NCBI RefSeq assembly: GCF_030053345.1
Contig: NZ_JASGBP010000001.1
Span: forward strand, 124,001-188,000
Direction: 5' to 3'
Origin: Flavobacterium sedimenticola
GTDB taxonomy: Bacteria; Bacteroidota; Bacteroidia; Flavobacteriales; Flavobacteriaceae
DNA: 64,000 nt
Shown: positions 34,021 to 41,970 of the stretch, one piece after another
Numbering within the stretch: position 1 is the stretch's first letter
Layout of the letters: each line of letters opens with the position of its first letter
Translations under genes and position numbers: made by a program
The notes under the pieces: generated by a model
Databases searched by the model: none
Told to the model about the DNA's origin: nothing
What the model saw: the letters and a program-made list of their open reading frames with translations, nothing else

Positions 34021-35010
34021 ATGAAAGTTGCCGTTGTTGGTGCTACCGGTATGGTAGGCGAAGTAATGCTTCAAGTTTTGGCGGAAAGAAATTTTCCGGT
34101 AACCGAGTTAATTCCGGTTGCTTCCGAAAAATCCGTTGGTAAAGAAATCGAATTCAAAGGAAAAAAATACCAAGTGGTGGGTTTACAAACCGCTGTTGAC
34201 AGGAAAGCCGATATTGCTTTGTTCTCAGCAGGCGGACAAACCTCATTGGATTGGGCACCGAAATTTGCTGCCGCCGGAACCACCGTCATCGATAACTCTT
34301 CGGCTTGGAGAATGGATCCGACCAAAAAATTAATTGTCCCCGAAATTAACGCGCACGAATTAACGGCAGCCGACAAAATCATTGCCAACCCGAACTGTTC
34401 TACTATTCAAATGGTTATGGTTTTGGCGCCTTTACATAAAAAATACACCATCAAGCGCGTGGTGGTTTCCACCTATCAATCCATTACCGGAACCGGCGTA
34501 AAAGCGGTACAGCAGTTGGAAAACGAATATGCCGGCGTTCAGGGGGAAATGGCATACAAATACCAAATTCACCGCAATGCCATTCCGCAATGCGATGTTT
34601 TTGAAGACAACGATTACACCAAAGAAGAAATGAAATTGGTGCGCGAAACCAAAAAAATCATGGGTGATAACAGCATCGCCGTTACGGCAACCGCGGTGCG
34701 TATTCCGGTGGTAGGCGGCCACAGCGAAACCGTAAATATCGAATTCAACAACGATTTTGACATTGCCGAATTGCGCAAAATACTACACCATACCAATGGC
34801 GTTGTGGTGCAAGACAATACCGACACGTACACCTACCCAATGCCTTTGTATGCCGAAGGCAAAGACGAGGTGTTTGTAGGCCGAATTCGTCGCGACGAGA
34901 GTCAGCCCAACACCGTTAACATGTGGATTGTAGCCGATAACCTGAGAAAAGGTGCTGCAACAAATACCATTCAAATTGCGGAATATTTAGTCGCTCATAA
35001 ACTGGTTTAA
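34021..35010 (+). CDS. asd: Aspartate-semialdehyde dehydrogenase
   Basis: NADPH-dependent reduction of aspartyl phosphate to aspartate semialdehyde, the branch to diaminopimelate, lysine, threonine and methionine. It is 329 aa. Visible: MKVAVVGATGMVGEVMLQVL (Rossmann loop), FSAGGQTSLDWAP, NSSAWRMDP, the catalytic C126 in IANPNCSTIQMV, VVSTYQSITGTGVKAVQQLE, and RIPVVGGHSETVNIEF with the catalytic His region. It acts directly after the aspartate kinase at 13560-14813 in the pathway but is not linked to it in the genome. Confidence 0.96.
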   Translation: MKVAVVGATGMVGEVMLQVLAERNFPVTELIPVASEKSVGKEIEFKGKKYQVVGLQTAVDRKADIALFSAGGQTSLDWAPKFAAAGTTVIDNSSAWRMDPTKKLIVPEINAHELTAADKIIANPNCSTIQMVMVLAPLHKKYTIKRVVVSTYQSITGTGVKAVQQLENEYAGVQGEMAYKYQIHRNAIPQCDVFEDNDYTKEEMKLVRETKKIMGDNSIAVTATAVRIPVVGGHSETVNIEFNNDFDIAELRKILHHTNGVVVQDNTDTYTYPMPLYAEGKDEVFVGRIRRDESQPNTVNMWIVADNLRKGAATNTIQIAEYLVAHKLV

Positions 35011-35034
35011 CAGACACCTTTTGCAATATTTATT

Positions 35035-35091
35035 GCCACGAATTACACCAATCACCTCAAATTAATTTGTACCGGTTAGTGTAATTCGCGG
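35035..35091. repeat. Inverted repeat GCCACGAATTACACCAAT, family B copy 2
   Basis: The left arm 35035-35052 (GCCACGAATTACACCAAT) pairs with 35075-35091 (GTTAGTGTAATTCGCGG) with a few mismatches. It lies between asd and the His-rich protein gene and would make a stable hairpin at the 3' end of the asd mRNA. Related to 13499-13553. Confidence 0.65.
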
Positions 35092-35122
35092 TTTTTAGAC
35101 ACATCCAATTCCTAAAGTTTGT

Positions 35123-35151
35123 TAAAATAGCGTTCATTATACGTTGTTTTA
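35123..35151. promoter_or_regulatory. Candidate operator upstream of the metal-uptake operon
   Basis: Imperfect inverted repeat: TAAAATAGCGT, 7-nt spacer, ACGTTGTTTTA (9 of 11 arm positions pair). It ends 3 nt before the -7 box at 35155, a position suitable for a repressor. Given the metal-uptake genes downstream, a Fur/Zur-family repressor is the obvious guess, but no defined box consensus was matched. Confidence 0.35.
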
Positions 35152-35154
35152 GCC

Positions 35155-35162
35155 TATTTTTG
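35155..35162 (+). promoter_or_regulatory. -7 box for the putative metal-uptake operon
   Basis: TATTTTTG, ending only 5 nt before the ATG of the first gene, so the mRNA would be almost leaderless. Confidence 0.45.
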
Positions 35163-35167
35163 TATGC

Positions 35168-35530
35168 ATGAGAAGGAAACTACGATTGGTTAATGCTGCC
35201 ATGGGACTGATGATATTGCTTGCAATATTGTTTCAGGCGGCACACTCTTTCAATCACTTAGCCAAACAGTTTTCGAAAACACACTGTCATCACATTTATC
35301 ACGATCACCAAACAGAACTCCATCATGGTCACGATGGTTTGGAGAAATGTTTTACTTGTGAGTTTGCTTTCAGTCATTCGATTAAAACCGAAGGCGAAGC
35401 GCTTTCGTTTGTACCTAAATTATTTTTTACCCAACCTGTTTTTGGCAACAACTCCGAAAACATTCCCTTTTTTAAAGGAAGTTCTTTCTTACTTCGCGGC
35501 CCGCCCGGCGTTGTCCTTTTCTTGACCTAA
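35168..35530 (+). CDS. His-rich envelope protein (120 aa), putative metal binder
   Basis: One N-terminal hydrophobic segment (about 10-27; AAMGLMILLAILFQAAHSF) anchors or exports a short polar protein. Residues about 39-56 are extremely His-rich (THCHHIYHDHQTELHHGHDG), followed by a CxxC (CFTCEF, 61-66) and FSHS, a metal-chelating arrangement. The C-terminal half has no recognisable fold. It is directly followed by a TonB-dependent receptor and a lipoprotein on the same strand, which points to metal (zinc, copper or nickel) handling. I do not know a family name. Confidence 0.7.
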   Translation: MRRKLRLVNAAMGLMILLAILFQAAHSFNHLAKQFSKTHCHHIYHDHQTELHHGHDGLEKCFTCEFAFSHSIKTEGEALSFVPKLFFTQPVFGNNSENIPFFKGSSFLLRGPPGVVLFLT

Positions 35531-35561
35531 ACCTAGTGTTAACGAATTAGAAAACAACAAA

Positions 35562-37940
35562 ATGCAAAAATTCAGTTTGTTTTTTTGCTTGTTGTGTTTT
35601 GGTATTCATTACAGTCAGAACACCATAAGCGGAAAAATAGTTGATGAAAACAATATGGCATTGGAGAAAAGCCACATCCATATGGCGTCTAAATCAACCA
35701 ACAGCAAAAAAGACGGTTCTTATATTATTCGCAATATCCCTAACGGTCCGGCTAAGGTTTTAATCACTTATGTTGGCTACAAACCTATTGATACCACTCT
35801 GTTAGTCAATGGCAACTTGGAGATTGATTTTAAGATGAAACAAAAAAATGAACAATTGGAAGAAATTGTAGTCAAACACAAAAACAACTATTTCAATCAT
35901 TCGGTTTCCGAACAAAAAATCAAAGAAAGAACCATTGAAAAATTCAGCAGTCAATCGTTGGGAAATTTGCTCAAAGAAGTTCCCGGAGTTTCCGTTTTAA
36001 AAAGCGGCAATACCGTTGTAAAACCGGTCATTAATGGTTTGCACAGCAGTCGTGTGGCCATTTTTAACAACAATGTTAAGCTTGAAGACCAACAATGGGG
36101 AATGGAACATGCGCCAAACTTTGACGTCAATGCCGCCGGAAAGATTACGGTGTTGAAAGGCGCTTCGGCGCTGCAATATGGAGGTGACGCCATTGGCGGT
36201 ATTGTTATTATTGAACCTTTCAGCACCAAAAAAGACACGCTTTTCGGGAAAACCATTATGACTATGGAGTCCAATGGTCGGGGTGGTACTATTTCATCCA
36301 GTTTGCACAAAGGAAATTTCTGCGATTGGAGTTGGAATGCGCAAGGCAGTTTCAAATATTACGGCGACAGGGAAGCACCCGATTATACGTTGTCTAACAC
36401 CGGAAATCGGGAGGCCAATTTTTCAGGTGATTTGAAATATACCGGAAAAAAATTCGACGTTGCTGCTTACTACAGTTTGTATAGCGCCACCATCGGTATT
36501 TTGAGTGCTTCCCACATCGGAAACGTGAATGATTTGTACAACTCGATTAATAATCAAACTCCATCGGTAACCGAAGATTTTACGTATTCGATTAAAAATC
36601 CGAAGCAAAAAGTACAACATCATTTGGCCAAACTGAATTACAATTATTACTTCAAAGACGGTCAGTCGTTGGCTTTGCAATATGCTTTTCAATTCAACAA
36701 TCGCAAAGAGTTTGATTTGCGCACCGGGGTTTCAAACGACAAGCCGGCTTTAGACTTAAACCTGTTGACGCATACCGTTAATGCCGATTATAAGTTGAGT
36801 GTGAATGCTTGGGACTTCAAATCGGGGATTATGGGTTTGTACCAAAACAACACCGCTAATCCGAATACCGGGGTTCGTCCGTTAATTCCAACCTATGATA
36901 AATTTGAGGCTGGAGTTTATGCCGTAGCCGACAATCATCTTACGGAAGATTTTTCGATTGAAGTGGGTATCCGATATGATTTCTCCACCATTGAAGCCAC
37001 CAAGTACTATTTAAAATCGCGTTGGGAAGAACGCGAGTACAGTCCGGAGTTCGATGCTTTCATCACCGGTGATTTTGGTACGCAATGGCTGACCAAGCCA
37101 ACCTTTACTTTTCACAATTTTTCGGCCAGCATCGGAACACAATATTCATTCGGTAACGATTACGAATGGTATTTCAACCTCAGTCGTGCTGTAAGAAATC
37201 CGAATCCTTCAGAGTTTTTCAGTGATGGCTTACACCATTCCAGCGGCATGATAGAGTTAGGCGACTTGCGATTGAAGCAAGAAAAATCGAATAAAATCAG
37301 TACTTCATTACAAAAGAAATGGCGAAAGGTAAAAATGAACCTCAATCCGTTTTTGAATTATATTGAAGACTATATGTTTTTGAAACCTGTTGGTTTTGAA
37401 ACCACTATTCGCGGCGCGTTCCCGGTTTGGGAATACCAACAAACCAATGCTTTACTGGCCGGTGTTGATTTCAATTCGGAATGGCAAATAAGTGAGCATT
37501 GGCAACATCGATTGTTGTTGACTTATGTAAACGGAAGAGACAAAACCAATAATGACGCTATTATTGATATGCCTCCGTTGACCCTTAACAACAGGATTCA
37601 ATTCCACCAAAAAAAATGGAACAATCTAACCCTGGAATTGCAAAGTGAAATAGTTTTCCGACAAACGCAATTTCCCAATAATAATTTCAGCACCAATATT
37701 ATTGAAAACGGAGATTTTGTTCCGGTTGAAGTGGATATCAGCACGCCGCCTCCGGCCTACCATCTTTTGCATTTTACCTCAGACTTCCAATTCAAGGTAA
37801 CAGATCATTCTTTAGCAACCTTAGGTTTTTCCGTATTCAATATTTTAGATACGCCTTACCGAGATTATTTAAACAGACAGCGTTTTTATGCCGATGAATT
37901 AGGCAGAAACTTTCAAATTCAATTAAAAATTAATTATTAA
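35562..37940 (+). CDS. TonB-dependent outer-membrane receptor
   Basis: 792 aa. Signal peptide (MQKFSLFFCLLCFGIHYSQ), N-terminal CarboxypepD_reg-like domain (about 22-100; ISGKIVDENNMALEKSHIHM), plug domain (about 115-225; SLGNLLKEVPGVSVLKSG, then KITVLKGASALQYGGDAIGG), and a 22-strand barrel ending with Tyr (LKINY). The plug phrase NGLHSSRVAIFNNNVKLEDQ, with the QWGMEHAPN stretch, is typical of a Bacteroidota subfamily that I associate with metal uptake. It lies 31 nt downstream of the His-rich protein and 11 nt upstream of a lipoprotein. Substrate is inferred only from the neighbour. Confidence 0.88.
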   Translation: MQKFSLFFCLLCFGIHYSQNTISGKIVDENNMALEKSHIHMASKSTNSKKDGSYIIRNIPNGPAKVLITYVGYKPIDTTLLVNGNLEIDFKMKQKNEQLEEIVVKHKNNYFNHSVSEQKIKERTIEKFSSQSLGNLLKEVPGVSVLKSGNTVVKPVINGLHSSRVAIFNNNVKLEDQQWGMEHAPNFDVNAAGKITVLKGASALQYGGDAIGGIVIIEPFSTKKDTLFGKTIMTMESNGRGGTISSSLHKGNFCDWSWNAQGSFKYYGDREAPDYTLSNTGNREANFSGDLKYTGKKFDVAAYYSLYSATIGILSASHIGNVNDLYNSINNQTPSVTEDFTYSIKNPKQKVQHHLAKLNYNYYFKDGQSLALQYAFQFNNRKEFDLRTGVSNDKPALDLNLLTHTVNADYKLSVNAWDFKSGIMGLYQNNTANPNTGVRPLIPTYDKFEAGVYAVADNHLTEDFSIEVGIRYDFSTIEATKYYLKSRWEEREYSPEFDAFITGDFGTQWLTKPTFTFHNFSASIGTQYSFGNDYEWYFNLSRAVRNPNPSEFFSDGLHHSSGMIELGDLRLKQEKSNKISTSLQKKWRKVKMNLNPFLNYIEDYMFLKPVGFETTIRGAFPVWEYQQTNALLAGVDFNSEWQISEHWQHRLLLTYVNGRDKTNNDAIIDMPPLTLNNRIQFHQKKWNNLTLELQSEIVFRQTQFPNNNFSTNIIENGDFVPVEVDISTPPPAYHLLHFTSDFQFKVTDHSLATLGFSVFNILDTPYRDYLNRQRFYADELGRNFQIQLKINY

Positions 37941-37951
37941 AATTTAAAACT

Positions 37952-38512
37952 ATGAAATATTTAAATCCAGCAAAAACTTTACTTTTATCAGCAACCGCAT
38001 TATTTACCCTATCGTGCAGTAATGACGATAACGGTCCGGTTAACGAAGAAGAAGTAATCACTACCGTAACCACAACTTTAACCGGAGGCGGACAAGTAAT
38101 CACATTGACCTCCAGAGATTTAGATGGTGACGGACCAAACGCCCCAACAATTACTGTTTCCGGAAATCTAACTGCCAACACCACCTATGCCGGTGAAGTT
38201 TCTTTTTTAAACGAAACACAGACTCCGGCTGAAGACATTACTGTAGAAGTAGAAGAAGAGGGTGTAGACCATCAGGTTTTTTATCAGCTCCCGGCAGCTT
38301 TAGGAACCATTACTTATACTGACCTTGATTTGAACGGAAAACCAATTGGTTTGACTTTCACTTTAACCACCGCAAATGCCGGAACCGGAAACCTAACGGT
38401 AACGTTAAGACATTTACCCAATAAATCGGCTTCCGGAGTGGCTGCGGGCGACATTACCAATGCCGGTGGCGCCACAGATGCCTTGGTTACTTATCCTGTA
38501 ACGGTTAACTAA
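37952..38512 (+). CDS. Lipoprotein linked to the TonB receptor
   Basis: 186 aa. Lipobox FTLSC (Cys at residue 23) after a short hydrophobic region gives a lipid-anchored protein, with SNDDN after the Cys as in surface or outer-membrane lipoproteins of this phylum. The mature part is acidic and beta-rich: TTTLTGGGQVITLTSRDLDG, EDITVEVEEEGVDHQVFYQL, LGTITYTDLDLNG. NCBI-type annotations call similar proteins 'type 1 periplasmic binding fold superfamily', which I recall but cannot verify. Likely works with the preceding receptor. A strong terminator follows. Confidence 0.75.
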   Translation: MKYLNPAKTLLLSATALFTLSCSNDDNGPVNEEEVITTVTTTLTGGGQVITLTSRDLDGDGPNAPTITVSGNLTANTTYAGEVSFLNETQTPAEDITVEVEEEGVDHQVFYQLPAALGTITYTDLDLNGKPIGLTFTLTTANAGTGNLTVTLRHLPNKSASGVAAGDITNAGGATDALVTYPVTVN

Positions 38513-38529
38513 ATTCGTTTTAATTCCCC

Positions 38530-38563
38530 AAAAAAAACGTCCCAAAATTCGGGACGTTTTTTT
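38530..38563. terminator. Bidirectional terminator, lipoprotein / AIM24 gene
   Basis: AAAACGTCCC pairs with GGGACGTTTT around 7 nt, followed by TTT on + and A-rich on -; it serves both convergent genes. Confidence 0.85.
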
Positions 38564-38565
38564 AT

Positions 38566-39366
38566 TTAAAATCGATTATCACCATCGAGCATTCGGCCTA
38601 AACCGCCCAGTAAGCTCCCTTCCTCTCTGCCGCTACCGCCGGCTTTTGGTGCCGAGGCTATGATTCGGTCTGCCAAACGACTAAACGGCAACGATTGTAC
38701 GTAAACTGTTCCGGGACCGCGCAGGGTTGCATAAAACAACCCTTCACCCCCAAACAATGAATTTTTAATCCCGCCTATAAATTCGATATCGTAGTCTACG
38801 TCTTTGGTAAATCCTACAATACAGCCGGTATCTACCTTAAGAATTTCTCCTGCGGCCAATTCTCTTTTGGCTAAGGTACCGCCACTGTGGACAAATGCCA
38901 ATCCGTCTCCTTCAATTTTCTGCATGATGAACCCTTCCCCACCAAATAATCCGCGTCCTAATTTTCGGGAAAACTCAATGCCTACCGATACCCCTTTGGC
39001 TGCGCACAGGAAGGAGTCTTTCTGGCAAATAAATTTACCTCCGAATTGTGTTAAATCAATGGGTAAAATTTTTCCCGGATAAGGGGAGGCAAAACAAGCT
39101 TTGCTTTTGGTATTATTTTGATTGATATAAGCTGTCATGAATAGGCTTTCTCCGGTGAGGACTCTTTTTCCGGCCGACAGTAATTTATCAAACAAGCCGG
39201 ATTGTTGTTGCGAACCGTCGCCGAAAATGGTTTCCATTTTGATGCCGTTATCCATCATCATAAAACTTCCGGCTTCGGCAATAACAATTTCCTGCGGATC
39301 CAATTCAATTTCTACATACTGCATTTCTTCGCCATAAATATGGTAATCGATTTCGTGAGCTAACAT
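38566..39366 (-). CDS. TIGR00266/AIM24 family protein
   Basis: 266-aa, beta-rich protein of the AIM24 family (TIGR00266). Regular internal repetition is visible: [50 protein letters not shown] and [20 protein letters not shown], with LFGGEG occurring twice. No signal peptide or membrane helix. The C-terminus is Gly-rich ([20 protein letters not shown]). Biological role unknown; the mitochondrial homologue affects membrane organisation. Convergent with the lipoprotein gene. Confidence 0.85.
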   Translation of the reverse strand: MLAHEIDYHIYGEEMQYVEIELDPQEIVIAEAGSFMMMDNGIKMETIFGDGSQQQSGLFDKLLSAGKRVLTGESLFMTAYINQNNTKSKACFASPYPGKILPIDLTQFGGKFICQKDSFLCAAKGVSVGIEFSRKLGRGLFGGEGFIMQKIEGDGLAFVHSGGTLAKRELAAGEILKVDTGCIVGFTKDVDYDIEFIGGIKNSLFGGEGLFYATLRGPGTVYVQSLPFSRLADRIIASAPKAGGSGREEGSLLGGLGRMLDGDNRF

Positions 39367-39548
39367 AATTCCTGTTTTTTATCGTTGGTGGATTAGTAAA
39401 TTTATTTTAAAAATTGTTACAGCGTCAAGTAAAATTCAACAAAATCATTCCATTGCATGAAATGTGTTAATAAATTGGTTATTTCAACGTAATAAGTATA
39501 AAATTTTAGTTTTATTTTTACGTAATCACTAATTCAAAATCTTCGCGT

Positions 39549-39926
39549 ATGAATTCAATGTTCACTAAAACCATCAGGATAGCATTAGGGGTAATGCTGA
39601 TAGCATTCGGAGCCAATAAGTTTTTTCAATTTTACCAATTAGAGCGACCGGTTGATGAAATCGCTAATAATTTAATTGACAACTTAGAAGCCACAGGGTA
39701 TTTTTTTATTGCGGTAGGAGCATTTGAAATTATTTTCGGGATATTGTTATTATTGAAAAAATGGGTGCCTTTTGTTTTAATGGCATTATTTCCTATCACG
39801 ATGAATATACTTTTGTTCCATATTTTGCTGAGCATACCAAATATGGGATTCGCCGTAGCCGTGGCCATTTTTAATTTGATACTGATTTACAAATATTGGG
39901 ACAAATACAAACCCTTATTTGATTAA
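39549..39926 (+). CDS. DoxX-like small membrane protein
   Basis: 125 aa with four hydrophobic helices: about 8-24 (RIALGVMLIAFGANKFF), 50-68, 72-92 and 95-113. The first helix with GANKFFQF and the loop after it fits the DoxX family. No partner gene with a catalytic role is next to it. It is convergent with mtgA and both share a hairpin terminator. Confidence 0.75.
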   Translation: MNSMFTKTIRIALGVMLIAFGANKFFQFYQLERPVDEIANNLIDNLEATGYFFIAVGAFEIIFGILLLLKKWVPFVLMALFPITMNILLFHILLSIPNMGFAVAVAIFNLILIYKYWDKYKPLFD

Positions 39927-39928
39927 TT

Positions 39929-39958
39929 AAAAAGCCGACCTGAACAGGTCGGCTTTTT
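39929..39958. terminator. Bidirectional terminator, DoxX-like / mtgA
   Basis: AAAAAGCCGACCT pairs with AGGTCGGCTTTTT around GAAC. Its right end touches the mtgA stop. Confidence 0.85.
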
Positions 39959-40637
39959 AATATTCAATTTTACCGATATGGCGCATAACGCGCATGATTT
40001 TATCTTTTCGTCTTTCAATATAAGCAGAGGAATTAGACGCCTTGTATTTTCGGGGATTGGGCAAAATGGCCGCAATTCCGGCAGCTTCTCTTTTGGTGAG
40101 ATTTTTGGCCTTGGTTCGGTACCAAACTCGAGCGGCTTCTTCGGCACCGTAGACCCCATTCCCCATTTCGATGCTGTTGAGATACACTTCCATGATGCGT
40201 TCTTTTCCCCAAATCAATTCGATTAAAACGGTGAAATAGGCTTCCAATCCTTTGCGGAGATAACTTCGCCCTTGCCATAAAAACACATTCTTGGCAGTTT
40301 GTTGCGAAATGGTGCTGCCGCCTTTTATTTTTTTACCCTTTTGGTTGTTTTTAAAAGCCTTTGACATCGCTTGAAAATCAAATCCGTTGTGTTTTAAAAA
40401 ATTCCCGTCTTCGCTGGCGATAACCGCTTTTTGAAGGTTGGGCGAAATTTCCTCTAACGGAACCCAATCGTGACTCAACACGGCATCGTTGCCGTCAATC
40501 TTGTTTTCAATGGCTCTAATCGCCATTAAAGGTGTATACGGAACCGGCACCCATTTAAAAATAACGACCAACAAAATGGAAATCGCAAAAAACCACAATA
40601 GGGCTTTTTTAATCCAGCGCAATATCTTTTTTATCAT
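39957..40637 (-). CDS. mtgA: Monofunctional biosynthetic peptidoglycan transglycosylase
   Basis: 226-aa GT51 glycan-strand polymerase, anchored by one N-terminal helix (about 12-28). GT51 motifs: AVIASEDGNFLKHNGFD (catalytic Glu in the EDxxFxxHxGxD motif), KGGSTISQQTAKNVFL, RKGLEAYFTVLIELIWGKERIMEVYLN, EMGNGVYGAEEAARVW and AILPNPRKY. There is no transpeptidase domain. The stop of the upstream DadA-like gene is 2 nt from its start, so the two are co-transcribed. Confidence 0.95.
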   Translation of the reverse strand: MIKKILRWIKKALLWFFAISILLVVIFKWVPVPYTPLMAIRAIENKIDGNDAVLSHDWVPLEEISPNLQKAVIASEDGNFLKHNGFDFQAMSKAFKNNQKGKKIKGGSTISQQTAKNVFLWQGRSYLRKGLEAYFTVLIELIWGKERIMEVYLNSIEMGNGVYGAEEAARVWYRTKAKNLTKREAAGIAAILPNPRKYKASNSSAYIERRKDKIMRVMRHIGKIEY

Positions 40638-40638
40638 A

Positions 40639-41754
40639 CTATTTCACTAAGTCTGCTAATTCCTGACCGATTAAACTCCCGATGGCGACACCCATTCCAC
40701 CCAAGCGAACCCCACAATATACGTTTTCCGACAAGGGTTCGACTATCGGTTTTTTGCTCGAACCCAATCCCATAATCCCGCTCCAGCGATGTGCAATTTT
40801 AAAATCGGTGTTAGGTAAAATTACTTCTTTTAACAATTCCTCCAAACGATTTTGAATGATTTCGGTTTCCCCGAATGCAGTGGTGGTTTCTCCTTCAAAA
40901 TCTAAATTACGACCGCCGCCTAAAAGAATCCGGTTATCTATATTTCGGAAATAATAATACCCTTTATCCAAATGGAATGTTCCCTTGATATCTAAATCGG
41001 GTATGGGTTCGGTAATTAATACCTGTGCTCTGGCCGGTTTTACTTGGTTGTTCGTTACTGTTGCTGCAAAGCCGTTAGTAGCAAAGAGTAATTTTTGGGT
41101 TGTAAAGCTAAAATCCCCCAAGTCTATGCTGACCGAGTTGCCATTATCGGAAAAATCGGTCACCGTAGTTTGATTCAAAATTAGGATATTCTGAGTAATT
41201 GCTTTTTGGAGTAAGGCATGCATCATTTTACCGGTATCAATCTGGGCTTCAAAAGGATTAAAAATGAGATAGTCCTGAATTCCTTTGAAGTCAAATCGAT
41301 CAACTTCTTTGGCAAAAACATCGCTTTTGAAAATGGGCTTTATAATCTCATTGACAAACGGAAGCTTCTGCAAACACTCGTTATACGCATTTTCATCTTC
41401 TTTTAAAAACAATTCGTAACCCCCGAAAGGTTTGAAATCGATAGCGCTATCCCCCAAATTTTTGCGAAGCAATTGCAAACCGCTCCATCGCTTCTGAATC
41501 AATTGTATTACTTCTTCCTCGCTATGCGTTTTTAAATCGTCTAAAATCTCGGAAAGACTTCCAAAACAGGCGAATCCGGCATTTTTAGTACTGGCGCCTT
41601 GCGGCAAAATGCCGCGCTCTAAAACGAGTATTTTACGCTCCGGGAAACGCTCACGCAGCGCTAAAGCACAATGTAGCCCTACAATACCGCTTCCGACTAT
41701 AGTAAAATCAATAGTGGAAAACCAATTTTTTATTTCCCAGTAACTGAAATTCAT
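40639..41754 (-). CDS. FAD-dependent oxidoreductase (DadA/glycine-oxidase type)
   Basis: 371 aa. The N-terminal VGSGIVGLHCALALRERFPERKILVLERG is the GxGxxG plus acidic residue FAD site of the DAO family, followed by GASTKNAGFACFGS, FEAQIDTGKMMHAL and the C-terminal RWSGIMGLGSSKKPIVE and YCGVRLGGMGVAIGSLIGQEL flavin contacts. It oxidises some primary or secondary amine or amino acid; the substrate cannot be read from the sequence. It begins directly with the fold (short leader) and is not exported. mtgA follows within 2 nt. Confidence 0.85.
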   Translation of the reverse strand: MNFSYWEIKNWFSTIDFTIVGSGIVGLHCALALRERFPERKILVLERGILPQGASTKNAGFACFGSLSEILDDLKTHSEEEVIQLIQKRWSGLQLLRKNLGDSAIDFKPFGGYELFLKEDENAYNECLQKLPFVNEIIKPIFKSDVFAKEVDRFDFKGIQDYLIFNPFEAQIDTGKMMHALLQKAITQNILILNQTTVTDFSDNGNSVSIDLGDFSFTTQKLLFATNGFAATVTNNQVKPARAQVLITEPIPDLDIKGTFHLDKGYYYFRNIDNRILLGGGRNLDFEGETTTAFGETEIIQNRLEELLKEVILPNTDFKIAHRWSGIMGLGSSKKPIVEPLSENVYCGVRLGGMGVAIGSLIGQELADLVK

Positions 41755-41932
41755 AATTATTTTTTTCTAAAAATACTTTTTTTAGCCGTTCCTCAAAATA
41801 ATTATTGTCCGTTTTTTCGAATTTACTGACATTTTAATTAAAAAATTGTTTATTTCTCACGGTATAAACAGGTTACTTATCGATTTGTTAACATATTTAG
41901 AATTTTAGCCGCATTTATGTGAAAAATAATTT

Positions 41933-41940
41933 TAATTTTG
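41933..41940 (+). promoter_or_regulatory. -7 box for the metalloprotease gene
   Basis: TAATTTTG, full consensus, 30 nt before the ATG at 41971. Confidence 0.5.
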
Positions 41941-41970
41941 AGCCATTAATTTAACCAAATTCACTGATTT

